A DNA stretch of 64,000 bases from Variovorax sp. RA8 (GTDB lineage: Bacteria > Pseudomonadota > Gammaproteobacteria > Burkholderiales > Burkholderiaceae_C). The stretch lies in assembly GCF_901827175.1 (NCBI RefSeq), contig NZ_LR594662.1, positions 4,588,001 to 4,652,000 of the forward strand. The letters run 5' to 3'. Numbering within the stretch: the stretch's first letter is position 1; each line of letters starts with the position of its first letter. The notes beneath the pieces were generated by a model, which saw only the letters and a program-made list of their open reading frames with translations, did not search any database and had not been told where the DNA came from. The position numbers and the translations under genes were made by a program. Shown here one piece after another: positions 19,123 through 27,641 of this stretch.

Positions 19123-21051
19123 CTAGCGTCCGATGGCAATGCCCGCATCGACCGGTTTCGGCACCAGGATCTCAGCCTTGAACCGGCTCTTGAGCAGCTC
19201 GTAGTAAGCGGCAGCCTCCGCGGCGGACGTGGCCAGCGCGACCTGCTGGGTTTCCTGCTGCGCCATCTCGGCGGCGGGCGGCGTGCGCGGCACGGTCTTG
19301 TTGACGCGAACGACGGCATATCCTTGCGCGCCGAGGTCCACTCCCACTAGCGCGGGCAGCTTGGCCGGATCGGCGCGCAGTGCTGCCTCGATGACCGGCA
19401 TCGGCTGCGACTGCGCGTCCAGCCGCGAAACCGTCAGCGCCGCGCCGAAGGTCGCACCGGCCGCGTTGGACTGCCAGGCTGCGAGCTTGGCTTCGCCTTC
19501 GGTTTTGGCCAGCGCCCCCGCGCGTTCGGCGACGAGTTGCGCCCGAACCTTGTCCTTGACCTCTTCGAAAGGCTGCGCCCGCGCCGGGGCGTATTGCGTC
19601 ACTCTCCCGGACGCGAGCTGGTTCGGACCGATCTCGATCGCCTCCGTGTTGTGCTTGCGCTCCAACGAATCGGCCGCAAACAGGGCATTCAGGAAATTGC
19701 GGCTGGCCAGGGCCCCCGTCGCACCGGGCGCTGGCGTGCGTGCCACCTTGTCGGCTGTGCGGATCGCCAGCTTCAGCTTCTCGGCGGCCGGCTTCAGGCT
19801 GTCGGGCTGTTGGTAGACGGCATCGGTGAAGGTCTCGGCCGCCTTGGCGAACTCCTGCGTGGCTTGCTGGCTGCGAACCTCATCCTCGATCTTCGCGCGC
19901 ACCTGCTCGAACGGCGGCACCACTCCCGGCTTGATGTCGTTGAGCTGGATGATGTGGTAGCCGAACTCGGTCTCGACCAAATCGCTGATCTCGCCCTTCT
20001 TGAGCGCGAACATCGCTTCCTCGAACGGCTTCACCATCGCCCCGCGCGCCACGAAGTCGAGATCGCCGCCCTTTTCTGCCGAGCCAGGGTCTTGCGAATT
20101 TTTGCGCGCGATCTCGGCGAAGCTGGCGGGCGCCTTCTTGACCTCGGCGAGCAATCCCTGCGCCTTCTCGCGCGCCTTTTCGCGCTCCGCGGCCGGGGCG
20201 CCCGAGGGCACGCTGATCAGGATGTGGCTGGCACGGCGCTCCTCCTTCGTGCCGAGGCGTTCGCGATTCTGTTCGTAGTAGGTGCGTACGTCGGCCTCGT
20301 TGACGGCGATGTTCTTCTTGGCAGCCTCGAGGTCCAGCACGAGGTATTCGACACTCGCCTGCTCCGGCACCTGGAACTGAGCGACATGCTGTTTGTAATA
20401 GGCCTCCAGGTCCGCATCGCTGACAGTGACCTTGGCCGCGAACTCACCGGGAGCGAAGCGCGCCACCTGGATCTCGCGCCGGTCATAGAAGGCGTCGAGC
20501 ATGACGGCGGTCTGCGCCGGTGTCGCGAGGGCCGTATCGGTAATGCCCTTCAGCACCTGCTGGCGCACCATCTGCGCAGCGAGTGCGGCCTGATGCTGCT
20601 CGGGTGTCATGCCCGTGGCGCGCAAGAACAGATCGCGGTCGAACTGACGCTTGCCATCCTTGACGACGACGAAGCTCGCCAGGCCCGGATCGTTCTGGAA
20701 GATCTCCAGTTGGCGCTGCTCGGTCACCACGAAGTGATCCTGGGCCGCGGCGGCGGCCAGCACGCGGTCCCGCACCATCCGCTCGAGCGTCCCGTAGCGC
20801 TGCGCATCCGTATCGAATATCGCGGGATCCACATCCGACCTTTGCTGGCGAATGCGATCGACATCAATGCGATGCTGCGCATCCCACTCCGGACGACGAA
20901 TGCTCTCGCCCGCCACGCTGGCGACCTTCTCGCCCTTGTCGCCGGAACCGCTGTAGCGGTCCAGCACGCCGACCACCACGAATGACGGCACGATCAACAG
21001 GAACAGGACAACCATCAGGATTTTGTTGTGCTGTCGGATGAAATCGAACAT
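19123..21051 (-). CDS. ppiD: Periplasmic peptidyl-prolyl isomerase/chaperone PpiD
   Basis: Inner-membrane-anchored periplasmic folding factor working at the SecYEG exit. The 642 residues have an N-terminal cytosolic tip and one transmembrane helix (about 12-32, ILMVVLFLLIVPSFVVVGVL). A SurA-like N-terminal chaperone region follows, then one parvulin PPIC domain (about 268-375; RRASHILIS, GGDLDFVARGAMVKPFEEA, FGYHIIQLND), and a C-terminal helical part. It lies between tRNA-Val/hupB and tRNA-His on the same strand; the hupB-ppiD order is conserved in many proteobacteria. Confidence 0.94.
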   Translation of the reverse strand: MFDFIRQHNKILMVVLFLLIVPSFVVVGVLDRYSGSGDKGEKVASVAGESIRRPEWDAQHRIDVDRIRQQRSDVDPAIFDTDAQRYGTLERMVRDRVLAAAAAQDHFVVTEQRQLEIFQNDPGLASFVVVKDGKRQFDRDLFLRATGMTPEQHQAALAAQMVRQQVLKGITDTALATPAQTAVMLDAFYDRREIQVARFAPGEFAAKVTVSDADLEAYYKQHVAQFQVPEQASVEYLVLDLEAAKKNIAVNEADVRTYYEQNRERLGTKEERRASHILISVPSGAPAAEREKAREKAQGLLAEVKKAPASFAEIARKNSQDPGSAEKGGDLDFVARGAMVKPFEEAMFALKKGEISDLVETEFGYHIIQLNDIKPGVVPPFEQVRAKIEDEVRSQQATQEFAKAAETFTDAVYQQPDSLKPAAEKLKLAIRTADKVARTPAPGATGALASRNFLNALFAADSLERKHNTEAIEIGPNQLASGRVTQYAPARAQPFEEVKDKVRAQLVAERAGALAKTEGEAKLAAWQSNAAGATFGAALTVSRLDAQSQPMPVIEAALRADPAKLPALVGVDLGAQGYAVVRVNKTVPRTPPAAEMAQQETQQVALATSAAEAAAYYELLKSRFKAEILVPKPVDAGIAIGR

Positions 21052-21071
21052 GGATGGGGGTCTCTCCAGCG

Positions 21072-21105
21072 AAAAACAAAAAAGGCGAACTGACTGTTCG
21101 CCTTT
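21072..21105 (-). terminator. Terminator downstream of tRNA-Val
   Basis: On the minus strand, AAAGGCGAAC (21105-21096) pairs with GTTCGCCTTT (21090-21081) around a 5-base loop and runs into TTTTTTG and a further T-rich stretch. It closes the hupB-tRNA-Val unit 21 bases before ppiD. Confidence 0.92.
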
Positions 21106-21113
21106 GCATCGGT

Positions 21114-21189
21114 TGGTGGGTGCTGAGGGGCTCGAACCCCCGACCTACGCCTTGTAAGGGCGCCGCTCTACCAGCTGAGCTAAGCACCC
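21114..21189 (-). tRNA. tRNA-Val (TAC anticodon)
   Basis: 76-base cloverleaf on the minus strand. Acceptor GGGTGCT pairs with AGCACCC. The D arm is TAGCTCAGCTGGTAGAG, the anticodon arm GCGCCCTTACAAGGCGT has anticodon TAC, and the T arm is CGGGGGTTCGAGCCCCT. The discriminator is A and the CCA is encoded (21116-21114). It begins 16 bases after the hupB stop, so it may be processed from the hupB transcript. Confidence 0.97.
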
Positions 21190-21205
21190 CACCGGGATCC
21201 GACTC

Positions 21206-21478
21206 TCAGTTCAGCGCATCTTTCAGCGCCTTGCCGGGCCGGAACTTCGGGATCTTGGCGGCCTTGATTTTAATCGCGTCGCCGGTCCGCGGATTGCGGC
21301 CCGTGCGTGCAGCGCGTTTACCCACAGCAAAAGTGCCGAAACCGACGAGCGAGACCGAGCCGCCCTTCTTGAGCGTGGTACGAATGGCGCCGATCGTCGA
21401 TTCCAGTGCGCGCGTTGCAGCGGCTTTCGAGATGTCGGCGTTTTTTGCGATGTGCTCAATCAGTTCGGTTTTGTTCAC
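21206..21478 (-). CDS. hupB: DNA-binding protein HU-beta
   Basis: Nucleoid-associated dimer that bends DNA. The 90 residues start [20 protein letters not shown] and carry the HU/IHF signature [20 protein letters not shown]. The start codon is GTG (21476-21478), with an AGGGG site about 7 bases upstream. A lon gene, the common upstream neighbour of hupB in enterobacteria, is not present here: the next gene upstream is a tartrate-dehydrogenase-like gene 243 bases away. Confidence 0.96.
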   Translation of the reverse strand: MNKTELIEHIAKNADISKAAATRALESTIGAIRTTLKKGGSVSLVGFGTFAVGKRAARTGRNPRTGDAIKIKAAKIPKFRPGKALKDALN

Positions 21479-21721
21479 AAGGACCCCTTGCAGAATAAAT
21501 AGTTGATCGGGTAGCGTCAGAAGCGGTGCCGGCCCCGTGACGAAGCCACGGGGTTCGTTTAAGAAGAAGGATGGCAGTTCTGATGCGCCGGCAGCGCACT
21601 GCCGACAAGGATTACAACCACTGGTCCACGGGGTGTCAATACGACACGACGCCGTGCAATCCAGCGAGGCCCGCGATTCTAGTGATGTTTTGCGCGGTCC
21701 CTTTTTCCCATGCGGCTGCGT

Positions 21722-22810
21722 TCAGAGCGCTTGCGCAATCGCGCGCCCCAGGTCGATGGTGCCCGCGCTGCCGCCGATGTCCGGCGTGCGCGGCGCCCCG
21801 CTCTCCGGCGCCAGCACCTTTTCGATCGCGGCCAGGATCGCGTCGTGCGCGTTCCTGTGGCCCAGGAACTCGAGCATCATGGCGCCGCACCAGATCTGGC
21901 CGATCGGATTGGCGATGCCCTTGCCCGCAATATCCGGCGCCGAGCCGTGCACCGGCTCGAACAGCGACGGCGTGCTTCGCTCAGGGTTGAGGTTGGCGCT
22001 CGGCGCGATGCCGATCGTGCCGGTGCAAGCGGGGCCGAGGTCGGACAGTATGTCGCCGAACAGGTTGCTGGCCACCACCACGTCGAAGAAGTCGGGGCGT
22101 TGCACGAAATGCGCCGTCAGGATATCGATGTGGAACTTGTCGAGCTTGATGTCCGGATAGTTCTTCGCCATCTCCGCCACGCGCTCGTCCCAGTACGGCA
22201 TGGTGATCGAGATGCCATTGGATTTGGTCGCGCTGGTCAGGTGCTTGCCGGGACGCGACCGCGCCAGCTCGAAGGCAAACTTGAGAACCCGGTCCACGCC
22301 CGTGCGCGACATCACCGTCTCCTGGATCACGATCTCGCGCGCCGTTCCCTCGTACATGCGCCCGCCGATGCTCGAGTACTCGCCCTCGGTGTTCTCGCGC
22401 ACGATGTACATGTCGATCTCGCCGGGCTGCCGCGCCGAGCCGTCGCGCCGCACCACGGGCGCGACGATGCCGGGCATCAGGCGCGCAGGCCGCAGGTTGA
22501 TGTACTGGTCGAACTCGCGGCGGAACAGCAGCAGAGACCCCCAGAGCGAAACATGGTCCGGAATCTTCTCGGGCCAGCCGACCGCGCCGAAATAGATCGC
22601 GTCGTGACTGCCGATCTGGTCCTTCCAGTCGTCCGGCAGCATCTTGCCGTGCTTCTCGCAGTAGTCCCAGCTCGAGAAATCGAAGTGGTCGAAATGCAGA
22701 TCGATCCCGAACTTGCGGGCCGCCGCATCGAGCACGCGCAGCCCCTCGGGCATGGTTTCCTTGCCGATGCCGTCCCCGGCGATCACGGCGATACGCTTCC
22801 TGCCGCTCAT
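21722..22810 (-). CDS. Tartrate/D-malate dehydrogenase (decarboxylating) family
   Basis: NAD-dependent beta-decarboxylating dehydrogenase of the isocitrate/isopropylmalate superfamily, in the TtuC/DmlA branch (tartrate or D-malate to oxaloglycolate or pyruvate). The 362 residues start RIAVIAGDGIGKETMPEGLR. They contain the substrate loop LLLFRREFDQYINLRPARL, ENTEGEYSSIGG, and the metal site with FFDVVVASNLFGDILSDLGP, then FEPVHGSAPDIAGKGIANP. The exact substrate (tartrate, D-malate or related acid) cannot be fixed from sequence. It lies 18 bases downstream of a dehalogenase-like gene and is probably co-transcribed with it. Confidence 0.87.
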   Translation of the reverse strand: MSGRKRIAVIAGDGIGKETMPEGLRVLDAAARKFGIDLHFDHFDFSSWDYCEKHGKMLPDDWKDQIGSHDAIYFGAVGWPEKIPDHVSLWGSLLLFRREFDQYINLRPARLMPGIVAPVVRRDGSARQPGEIDMYIVRENTEGEYSSIGGRMYEGTAREIVIQETVMSRTGVDRVLKFAFELARSRPGKHLTSATKSNGISITMPYWDERVAEMAKNYPDIKLDKFHIDILTAHFVQRPDFFDVVVASNLFGDILSDLGPACTGTIGIAPSANLNPERSTPSLFEPVHGSAPDIAGKGIANPIGQIWCGAMMLEFLGHRNAHDAILAAIEKVLAPESGAPRTPDIGGSAGTIDLGRAIAQAL

Positions 22811-22828
22811 GATGTCTTCCTCTATATA

Positions 22829-23713
22829 TCAAACAAAAAACTGAAGCGCTTCCTCGGCCAGCGCCTCGGATGCCTCTTCGGGAATGTAGTGGCCGCAAGC
22901 CAGCGCAGCACCGGATACTCGCTCGGCGCGCTCGCGCCAAAGGCTCGGCACATCGAAGCAGCGCCCCACCGCGCCATGCTCGCCCCACAGCACGCGCAGC
23001 GGCTGCACAAGCTTCAGCCCGGCGGCGACATCGGCGCGGTCATGCTCGAGATCGATCGTGGCCGAAGCACGGTAGTCCTCGCAGATGCCGCGCGCCGTAC
23101 CGGCGATTGCGGCGCAGCGCTCGTACTCGGCCAGCGCCTCGGGAGCGAAGGGCGCCAGGCCGGCATGTCGGCTGCCCATCACGCTACGCACGTAGCGCGC
23201 CGGGTCGGACTCGATCAGAGCCTCGGGCAGCGGCGACGGCTGGATCAGGAAGAACCAGTGCCAGTACGCACGAGCGAAGGCGTCGGACGTCTGTTCGTAC
23301 ATGGCGAGCGTGGGCGCGACATCCAGCAGCATCAGTCGCTCGACGGCCTGAGGATGATCCACGGCGAGCCGGTGCGCAACGCGCGCGCCGCGATCGTGCG
23401 CCAGAACCTGGAAGTGGTCGAAGCCGTGATGGCGCATCACGGCCATCGCATCCCTTGCCATCTCGCGCTTGCTGTAGGCGAGGTGCGCGGCATCGGCCGC
23501 CGGCCGATCCGAGTCGCCATAGCCGCGCAGATCCATCATGACGAGTGTGAAGCGCGTGGCCAGCGCAGGCGCCACGCGATGCCAGATGGCGTGTGTCTGC
23601 GGATGGCCGTGCAGCAGCAGCAAGGGCGCGCCCTTCCCGCCCATGCGCCCGTGCAGGCGGACCCCGTCGCGAAACACGTGGAAGGAGGAAAAGCCGTTCT
23701 GCATCCCCGACAT
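22829..23713 (-). CDS. Haloacetate (fluoroacetate) dehalogenase family alpha/beta hydrolase
   Basis: Alpha/beta hydrolase of 294 residues with every signature residue of fluoroacetate dehalogenases. The nucleophile is D107 in AHDRGARVAHR, with carboxylate-binding R108 and R111. The acid is D131 and the base H275 in LACGHYIPEE. The halide pocket is H152-W153 in WHWFFLIQPSPLPEALI plus Y214 in CEDYRASATIDL. The HGHPQTH motif is the oxyanion region. It should hydrolyse C-F or C-Cl bonds in short haloacids to hydroxyacids, though epoxide hydrolases are relatives. Starts at 23713 or 23704 are possible. It is divergent from a LysR gene only 34 bases away and upstream of a malate/tartrate dehydrogenase. 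Confidence 0.82.
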   Translation of the reverse strand: MSGMQNGFSSFHVFRDGVRLHGRMGGKGAPLLLLHGHPQTHAIWHRVAPALATRFTLVMMDLRGYGDSDRPAADAAHLAYSKREMARDAMAVMRHHGFDHFQVLAHDRGARVAHRLAVDHPQAVERLMLLDVAPTLAMYEQTSDAFARAYWHWFFLIQPSPLPEALIESDPARYVRSVMGSRHAGLAPFAPEALAEYERCAAIAGTARGICEDYRASATIDLEHDRADVAAGLKLVQPLRVLWGEHGAVGRCFDVPSLWRERAERVSGAALACGHYIPEEASEALAEEALQFFV

Positions 23714-23747
23714 TGTGCGTTGCGCTTCTGACGCTCATCAAGAAACA

Positions 23748-24743
23748 ATGAGCAAATTGACTCTTTCCACCAAGGAACGAATGGAACGCAGTGACCTCGA
23801 GTTGGTTCTTTCCGTTCGCCATGCGGGCAGCCTGGCTGGCGCGGCCGCGGCATTGAGCGTGGTGCCCTCGGTCGTTACCAAGCGGCTTGCACAACTTGAA
23901 AAAGAGCTGGGGCATCGTCTTTTCGAACGCACCACTCGCCGACTGAGCCTCACCGCCGAGGGTGAGGCCGTCTGCGCGCACGCCCAGCGCCTGCTCGAAG
24001 GCTTCGCGGCGCTCGAGTCCGAGTTGCGCGAGCGGCAGAAAGAGCCGAGCGGCGCGCTGCGGATCGCCGCCACCTTCGGGTTCGGACGACGCTGGCTAGG
24101 CCCCGCGCTTGCCCAGTTCGGGCAGCAATACCCCGCCTTGCAGATCGAACTTCACCTGACAGAACGGCTCCCGGATCTTGGTGCCGATGGCTACGACGGC
24201 GCGGTATGGCTCTGGTCCGCGCCGGCCCGGCACGCGGGAGACTGGGTCGCACGCCGGCTGGCGCGGAACCAGCGCGTGCTGGCCGCGTCGCCGGCCTACC
24301 TGCGACGACGCGGAACCCCTGAGGATGCGCAGGCCCTGGCCGGGCACGATTGTCTGGTCGTGCACGAAAACGAGGCTGCGCCGGCCCGCCCCTCCGATGT
24401 GTGGGCCTTGAGCGACGCGAAGAATCGCACCTCCACGCGCGTTCAGGTCCGCGGCCCCCTGTCCAGCAATTCCGGCGAGCTGGTGCGCGACTGGTGCCTC
24501 GCCGGCCACGGCATCGTGCTGCGCAGCCTCTGGGACATCGCGCCGCAGTTGAGCTCGGGCGAACTCGTTCGCGTGCTGCCGGAGTTGTCGATGCCGGATG
24601 CCGACATCCAGTGGATCGCCCCCTGGCGCGCCAGGACGCCGCGCCGCGTCCGTCTGCTGGTCGACTTCCTGGCCGAACAGTTTCGCCCGGAGCCATGGAA
24701 GCCGGCGGCGCTTCCGCTGGGTGCCAGGCATCACAAGGTGTAA
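23748..24743 (+). CDS. LysR-family transcriptional regulator
   Basis: 331-residue regulator with an N-terminal winged helix-turn-helix (about 14-75; LVLSVRHAGSLAGAAAALSV, then SVVTKRLAQLEKELGHRLFE) and a C-terminal co-inducer domain. It is transcribed divergently from the dehalogenase-dehydrogenase pair, with only 34 bases between starts, the standard layout for a LysR regulator of the neighbouring catabolic genes. The start MSKLTLSTKERMERSDLELV is at 23748; a second Met at residue 12 is also possible. Confidence 0.88.
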   Translation: MSKLTLSTKERMERSDLELVLSVRHAGSLAGAAAALSVVPSVVTKRLAQLEKELGHRLFERTTRRLSLTAEGEAVCAHAQRLLEGFAALESELRERQKEPSGALRIAATFGFGRRWLGPALAQFGQQYPALQIELHLTERLPDLGADGYDGAVWLWSAPARHAGDWVARRLARNQRVLAASPAYLRRRGTPEDAQALAGHDCLVVHENEAAPARPSDVWALSDAKNRTSTRVQVRGPLSSNSGELVRDWCLAGHGIVLRSLWDIAPQLSSGELVRVLPELSMPDADIQWIAPWRARTPRRVRLLVDFLAEQFRPEPWKPAALPLGARHHKV

Positions 24744-24855
24744 CGAACTTCCGACGCCTTTCCGGGTTGCGGCTCGCGTTTGTGTGCTTCTGGCCACGCC
24801 TGGGAGCCGCTTATCGGCCGAAACCGACCATTTGTCGCGCTTTCTGACGGCTCAA

Positions 24856-24891
24856 TGTGATAACTTCACATTCTTAACATATCGTCACATT
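24856..24891 (+). promoter_or_regulatory. Palindrome and direct repeat upstream of the minor-pilin operon
   Basis: TGTGA (24856-24860), 5-base spacer, TCACA (24866-24870): a perfect dyad resembling a CRP/Vfr site but one base short of the usual 6-base spacer. TCACATT occurs at 24866-24872 and again at 24885-24891, 19 bases apart. The stretch is AT-rich against the local background and lies about 65-100 bases before pilE. A role as operator is inferred. Confidence 0.45.
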
Positions 24892-24955
24892 TCTCAGGCT
24901 CGGTGGGCACCGGTACCCTGAACAGCTCGCTTCGAGCAAGGCAGTTGGAGAGTTG

Positions 24956-25342
24956 ATGCGCAAACAGCACGGGTTCACATTGATTGAACTGGTCATCACG
25001 ATAGCGGTCGTCGGGATCCTGGCCGCCATCGCCCTGCCCAGCTACCAGCAGTACATCATTCGTTCCAAGCGGTCGGCGGCACAGGCTCAGATGATGGACA
25101 TCGCCAACCGGCAGCAGCAGTACCTGCTCGCCAACCGCGTCTATGCGGACAAGACCGCGCTGCAAGCCGGCGGCTACAGCCTCCCGGCCGAGGTGAGTGC
25201 TGGCTACGACTACAGCATCACCTTGGGCACCGGCGCCGTTCCGGGCTTCACTGTGACGTTCACGCCGAAGGGCAGCCAGGCCAGCGACGGGGCGCTCACG
25301 CTCAACAACGAGGGCCTCAAGGCGCCCGCCGGAAAATGGTAA
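24956..25342 (+). CDS. pilE: Type IV pilin-like minor pilin (PilE-like)
   Basis: Class III-signal pilin of 128 residues. Leader MRKQHG is followed by [20 protein letters not shown], with the prepilin peptidase site between G6 and F7 and Glu at mature position 5. The short globular part (mature about 122 residues) suits a minor pilin primed with PilV/W/X rather than the major subunit. The ATG at 24956 has a GGAG site. It is first gene of the pilE-V-W-X-Y1-fimT operon, and its end overlaps pilV by 7 bases. Confidence 0.87.
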   Translation: MRKQHGFTLIELVITIAVVGILAAIALPSYQQYIIRSKRSAAQAQMMDIANRQQQYLLANRVYADKTALQAGGYSLPAEVSAGYDYSITLGTGAVPGFTVTFTPKGSQASDGALTLNNEGLKAPAGKW

Positions 25343-25887
25343 AGCTTCACTCACAGCGCGGCGCGACCCTGCTGGAAGCGTTGGTCACGCTGGTCATCAT
25401 CGCCTTCGGCCTGCTCGGGCTGGTAGGCCTGCAATCGCGCCTGCAAGTGTCAGAGATGGAGGCCTACCAGCGTTCGCAGGCGCTGATCCTGCTGAACGAC
25501 ATGGCCAACCGGATCGCCATCAACCGCCGAGCCGCCGGCAGCTACGTTACCGGCACGCCGGTGGGCACCGGCAACTGCCCCTCCGCCACCGGCAGCCGCC
25601 AGCAGGTCGACGCCGCCGAATGGTGCAACGCGCTCCAGGGCGCGGCGGAGACTTCCGGCACCAGCAAGCTGGGCACCGTGATCGGCGGCCGCGGCTGCGT
25701 GGAGGACCTGGGCAACAACGAGTACCTGATCACGGTCGCCTGGCAGGGCCTGGTGCCGATCTCCGCGCCGCCCGAGGGCGTCGCCTGCGGCAAGGACCTC
25801 TACAACGGCGACGCAGCATCGCGCTGCCAGAACGACCTGTGCCGCCGCACGGTGACGACGCTGGTGCGCATCGGATCGCTCACATGA
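25336..25887 (+). CDS. pilV: Type IV pilus modification protein PilV
   Basis: Minor pilin that helps prime pilus assembly at the inner membrane. The 183 residues have a short basic leader, cleavage motif [22 protein letters not shown] with Glu at mature +5, and the PilV-type follow-on [20 protein letters not shown]. Four or more cysteines lie in the C-terminal half (NCPSATG, EWCNA, GRGCVE, CGKD), as expected of disulfide-bonded minor pilins. Its ATG overlaps the pilE end, and its stop overlaps the pilW ATG. Confidence 0.9.
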   Translation: MVKLHSQRGATLLEALVTLVIIAFGLLGLVGLQSRLQVSEMEAYQRSQALILLNDMANRIAINRRAAGSYVTGTPVGTGNCPSATGSRQQVDAAEWCNALQGAAETSGTSKLGTVIGGRGCVEDLGNNEYLITVAWQGLVPISAPPEGVACGKDLYNGDAASRCQNDLCRRTVTTLVRIGSLT

Positions 25888-27053
25888 AAGCGCCGTCCCG
25901 TGATCGCTTCCTGCGGCCGCATGCCGCCGCCGCGCAGCGGGGCCTGACGCTGATCGAGCTGATGGTGTCGATCGCCATCACGCTGATCATCGTGGCGGCT
26001 CTGATCACCCTGTACCTCAACGTGTCGCGCTCCAACCGCGAGATGGTCAAGGTCAACCGCCAGATCGAGAACGGGCGGCTTGCAGTGCATGTCCTGGAGA
26101 ACGAGGTCGCGCACGCCGGCTTCTGGGAAAACTACATGCCCCAGTTCGACGACCTGACCCTGACCACCGTGCCCGCCGACGTGCCGGCCGGCGCAGCGCC
26201 CGATCCCTGCCTGGCCTATACGGCCGCCAACTGGACCGATGCCTACAAGCGCAGCCTGCTCGACATTCCCGTGCAGATCTACGAGGACGTCCCCGCCGGC
26301 TGCGCCGCAATCGTGACCCACAAGAAGGCCGATACCGATGTGCTTGTGGTGCGTCATGCCGAGACCTGCTTCCCGTCGGCGGCGCCATCCAACTGCGAAG
26401 CGGAAGTCGCCGGCAGGCTCTACTTCCAGTCGTCGCTGTGCGCGACGCAGACGCCCTCGACTTTCGAGCTGAACATCGCAGGCTTCAACGGCATCCTGCG
26501 CAAGGATTGCACCGCGGCCGCACCCAAGCGCAGGTTCATCTCCGACATCTACTATGTACGGGACTACGCCGAAGCCGAGGGCGACGGCATCCCGACACTG
26601 GTGCGCTCGCGCCTGGACGCCGCGGGCGGTACGCCCGCCTATACGGAGCCGGTGGCGCTGATCGAGGGCATCGAGGGCCTTCGCGTGGAACTGGGGCTGG
26701 ATACGCTGGGCAAGACCGGCCTGGCCGTCAACTACACGCAGGCCATCAACTGGCTCGATGCCAGCAACAAGACGACACCGACCAATCGAGGAGACGGCAG
26801 TCCCGACGGCGCCTTCGTGCGCTGCACCACCGGCACGCCGTGCACGGCAGACCAGTTGATCAACACGGTCGCCGTGAAGCTCTACCTCCTGGCACGCAGC
26901 ATCGAGCCCTCGCCAGGCCATGCCGACAACAAGACCTACAAGCTCGGCAGCGCCGCGACCCTTCCTGCGTACAACGACCCGTACAAGCGGCACGTGTTCT
27001 CCACCACCGTGCGCCTGACCAACGTCGCAGGCCGAAGGGAGACGCCGCCGTGA
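25884..27053 (+). CDS. pilW: Type IV pilus minor pilin PilW
   Basis: 389-residue minor pilin of the PilW family. A 20-residue basic leader ends RG, followed by LTLIELMVSIAITLIIVAAL with Glu at mature +5 and the conserved region NRQIENGRLAVHVLENEVAH. PilW proteins are large, and the length is in range. It is translationally coupled: ATGA overlap with pilV at its start and GTGA overlap with pilX at its end. Confidence 0.9.
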   Translation: MKAPSRDRFLRPHAAAAQRGLTLIELMVSIAITLIIVAALITLYLNVSRSNREMVKVNRQIENGRLAVHVLENEVAHAGFWENYMPQFDDLTLTTVPADVPAGAAPDPCLAYTAANWTDAYKRSLLDIPVQIYEDVPAGCAAIVTHKKADTDVLVVRHAETCFPSAAPSNCEAEVAGRLYFQSSLCATQTPSTFELNIAGFNGILRKDCTAAAPKRRFISDIYYVRDYAEAEGDGIPTLVRSRLDAAGGTPAYTEPVALIEGIEGLRVELGLDTLGKTGLAVNYTQAINWLDASNKTTPTNRGDGSPDGAFVRCTTGTPCTADQLINTVAVKLYLLARSIEPSPGHADNKTYKLGSAATLPAYNDPYKRHVFSTTVRLTNVAGRRETPP

Positions 27054-27601
27054 GAACCAACCGCCCGAGCCGGCAGCGCGGCGCCGCGCTGATCGTCGGC
27101 CTCATCATGCTGGTGCTGATCACGCTGACCGTGGTCGTCGCCTTCAACGTCAGCATCACCAACCTCAAGTCGGTGGGCAACATGCAGACGCGCAACGAGG
27201 CCGTCGCCGCAGCCAACCGCGCGATCGAGGAAGTAGCCGCCTCGTTGTTGCCGCCCAACGCGGACGGCAGCCCGTCGATGGTGGCGCCGACGGCGACCGT
27301 CAGCCTGGTCGACATCAACAACGACGGAAAGACGGACTACACCGTGCAGATCGCAGCACCGACCTGCGCACGGGTAACCAAGGCCTCGGGCGGAGGCGGC
27401 GGCACGACAACCGGCCCAGGCGGCATCACCGGGGGCGGTTCCTCCAGCGGCTCGGGCCTGACCACGCTGCCGGATCAATACAACGCTGTGTGGGACATCA
27501 GCACCACCGTGACCGACGCCGCCACCGGCGGCTCGACCGCGGTCCGTCAAGGCGTGCGCGTGCTGATGAGCCAGGCGCAGTTCGAAGCTTTCTGCCCCTG
27601 A
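27050..27601 (+). CDS. pilX: Type IV pilus assembly protein PilX
   Basis: Minor pilin of 183 residues. A PilX_N-type leader (RTNRPSRQRG) is followed by AALIVGLIMLVLITLTVVVA. Like other PilX proteins it lacks the glutamate at mature +5. A Gly/Thr/Ser-rich loop (about residues 111-142) precedes the C-terminal strand. The start is GTG at 27050, within the pilW stop, with a GGGAG site 8 bases upstream. PilX is needed to link minor pilins with PilY1. Confidence 0.87.
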   Translation: MRTNRPSRQRGAALIVGLIMLVLITLTVVVAFNVSITNLKSVGNMQTRNEAVAAANRAIEEVAASLLPPNADGSPSMVAPTATVSLVDINNDGKTDYTVQIAAPTCARVTKASGGGGGTTTGPGGITGGGSSSGSGLTTLPDQYNAVWDISTTVTDAATGGSTAVRQGVRVLMSQAQFEAFCP

Positions 27602-27641
27602 GGGGTTCTTTCTGCGATCAGACGATGAACAGGTTCGACAA

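Noticed and set aside
21533..21553. CCCCGTG/CACGGGG hairpin between the dehydrogenase gene and hupB as a terminator
   Set aside because: A stem is present, but there is no T-run on the minus strand, so I could not support a rho-independent terminator.
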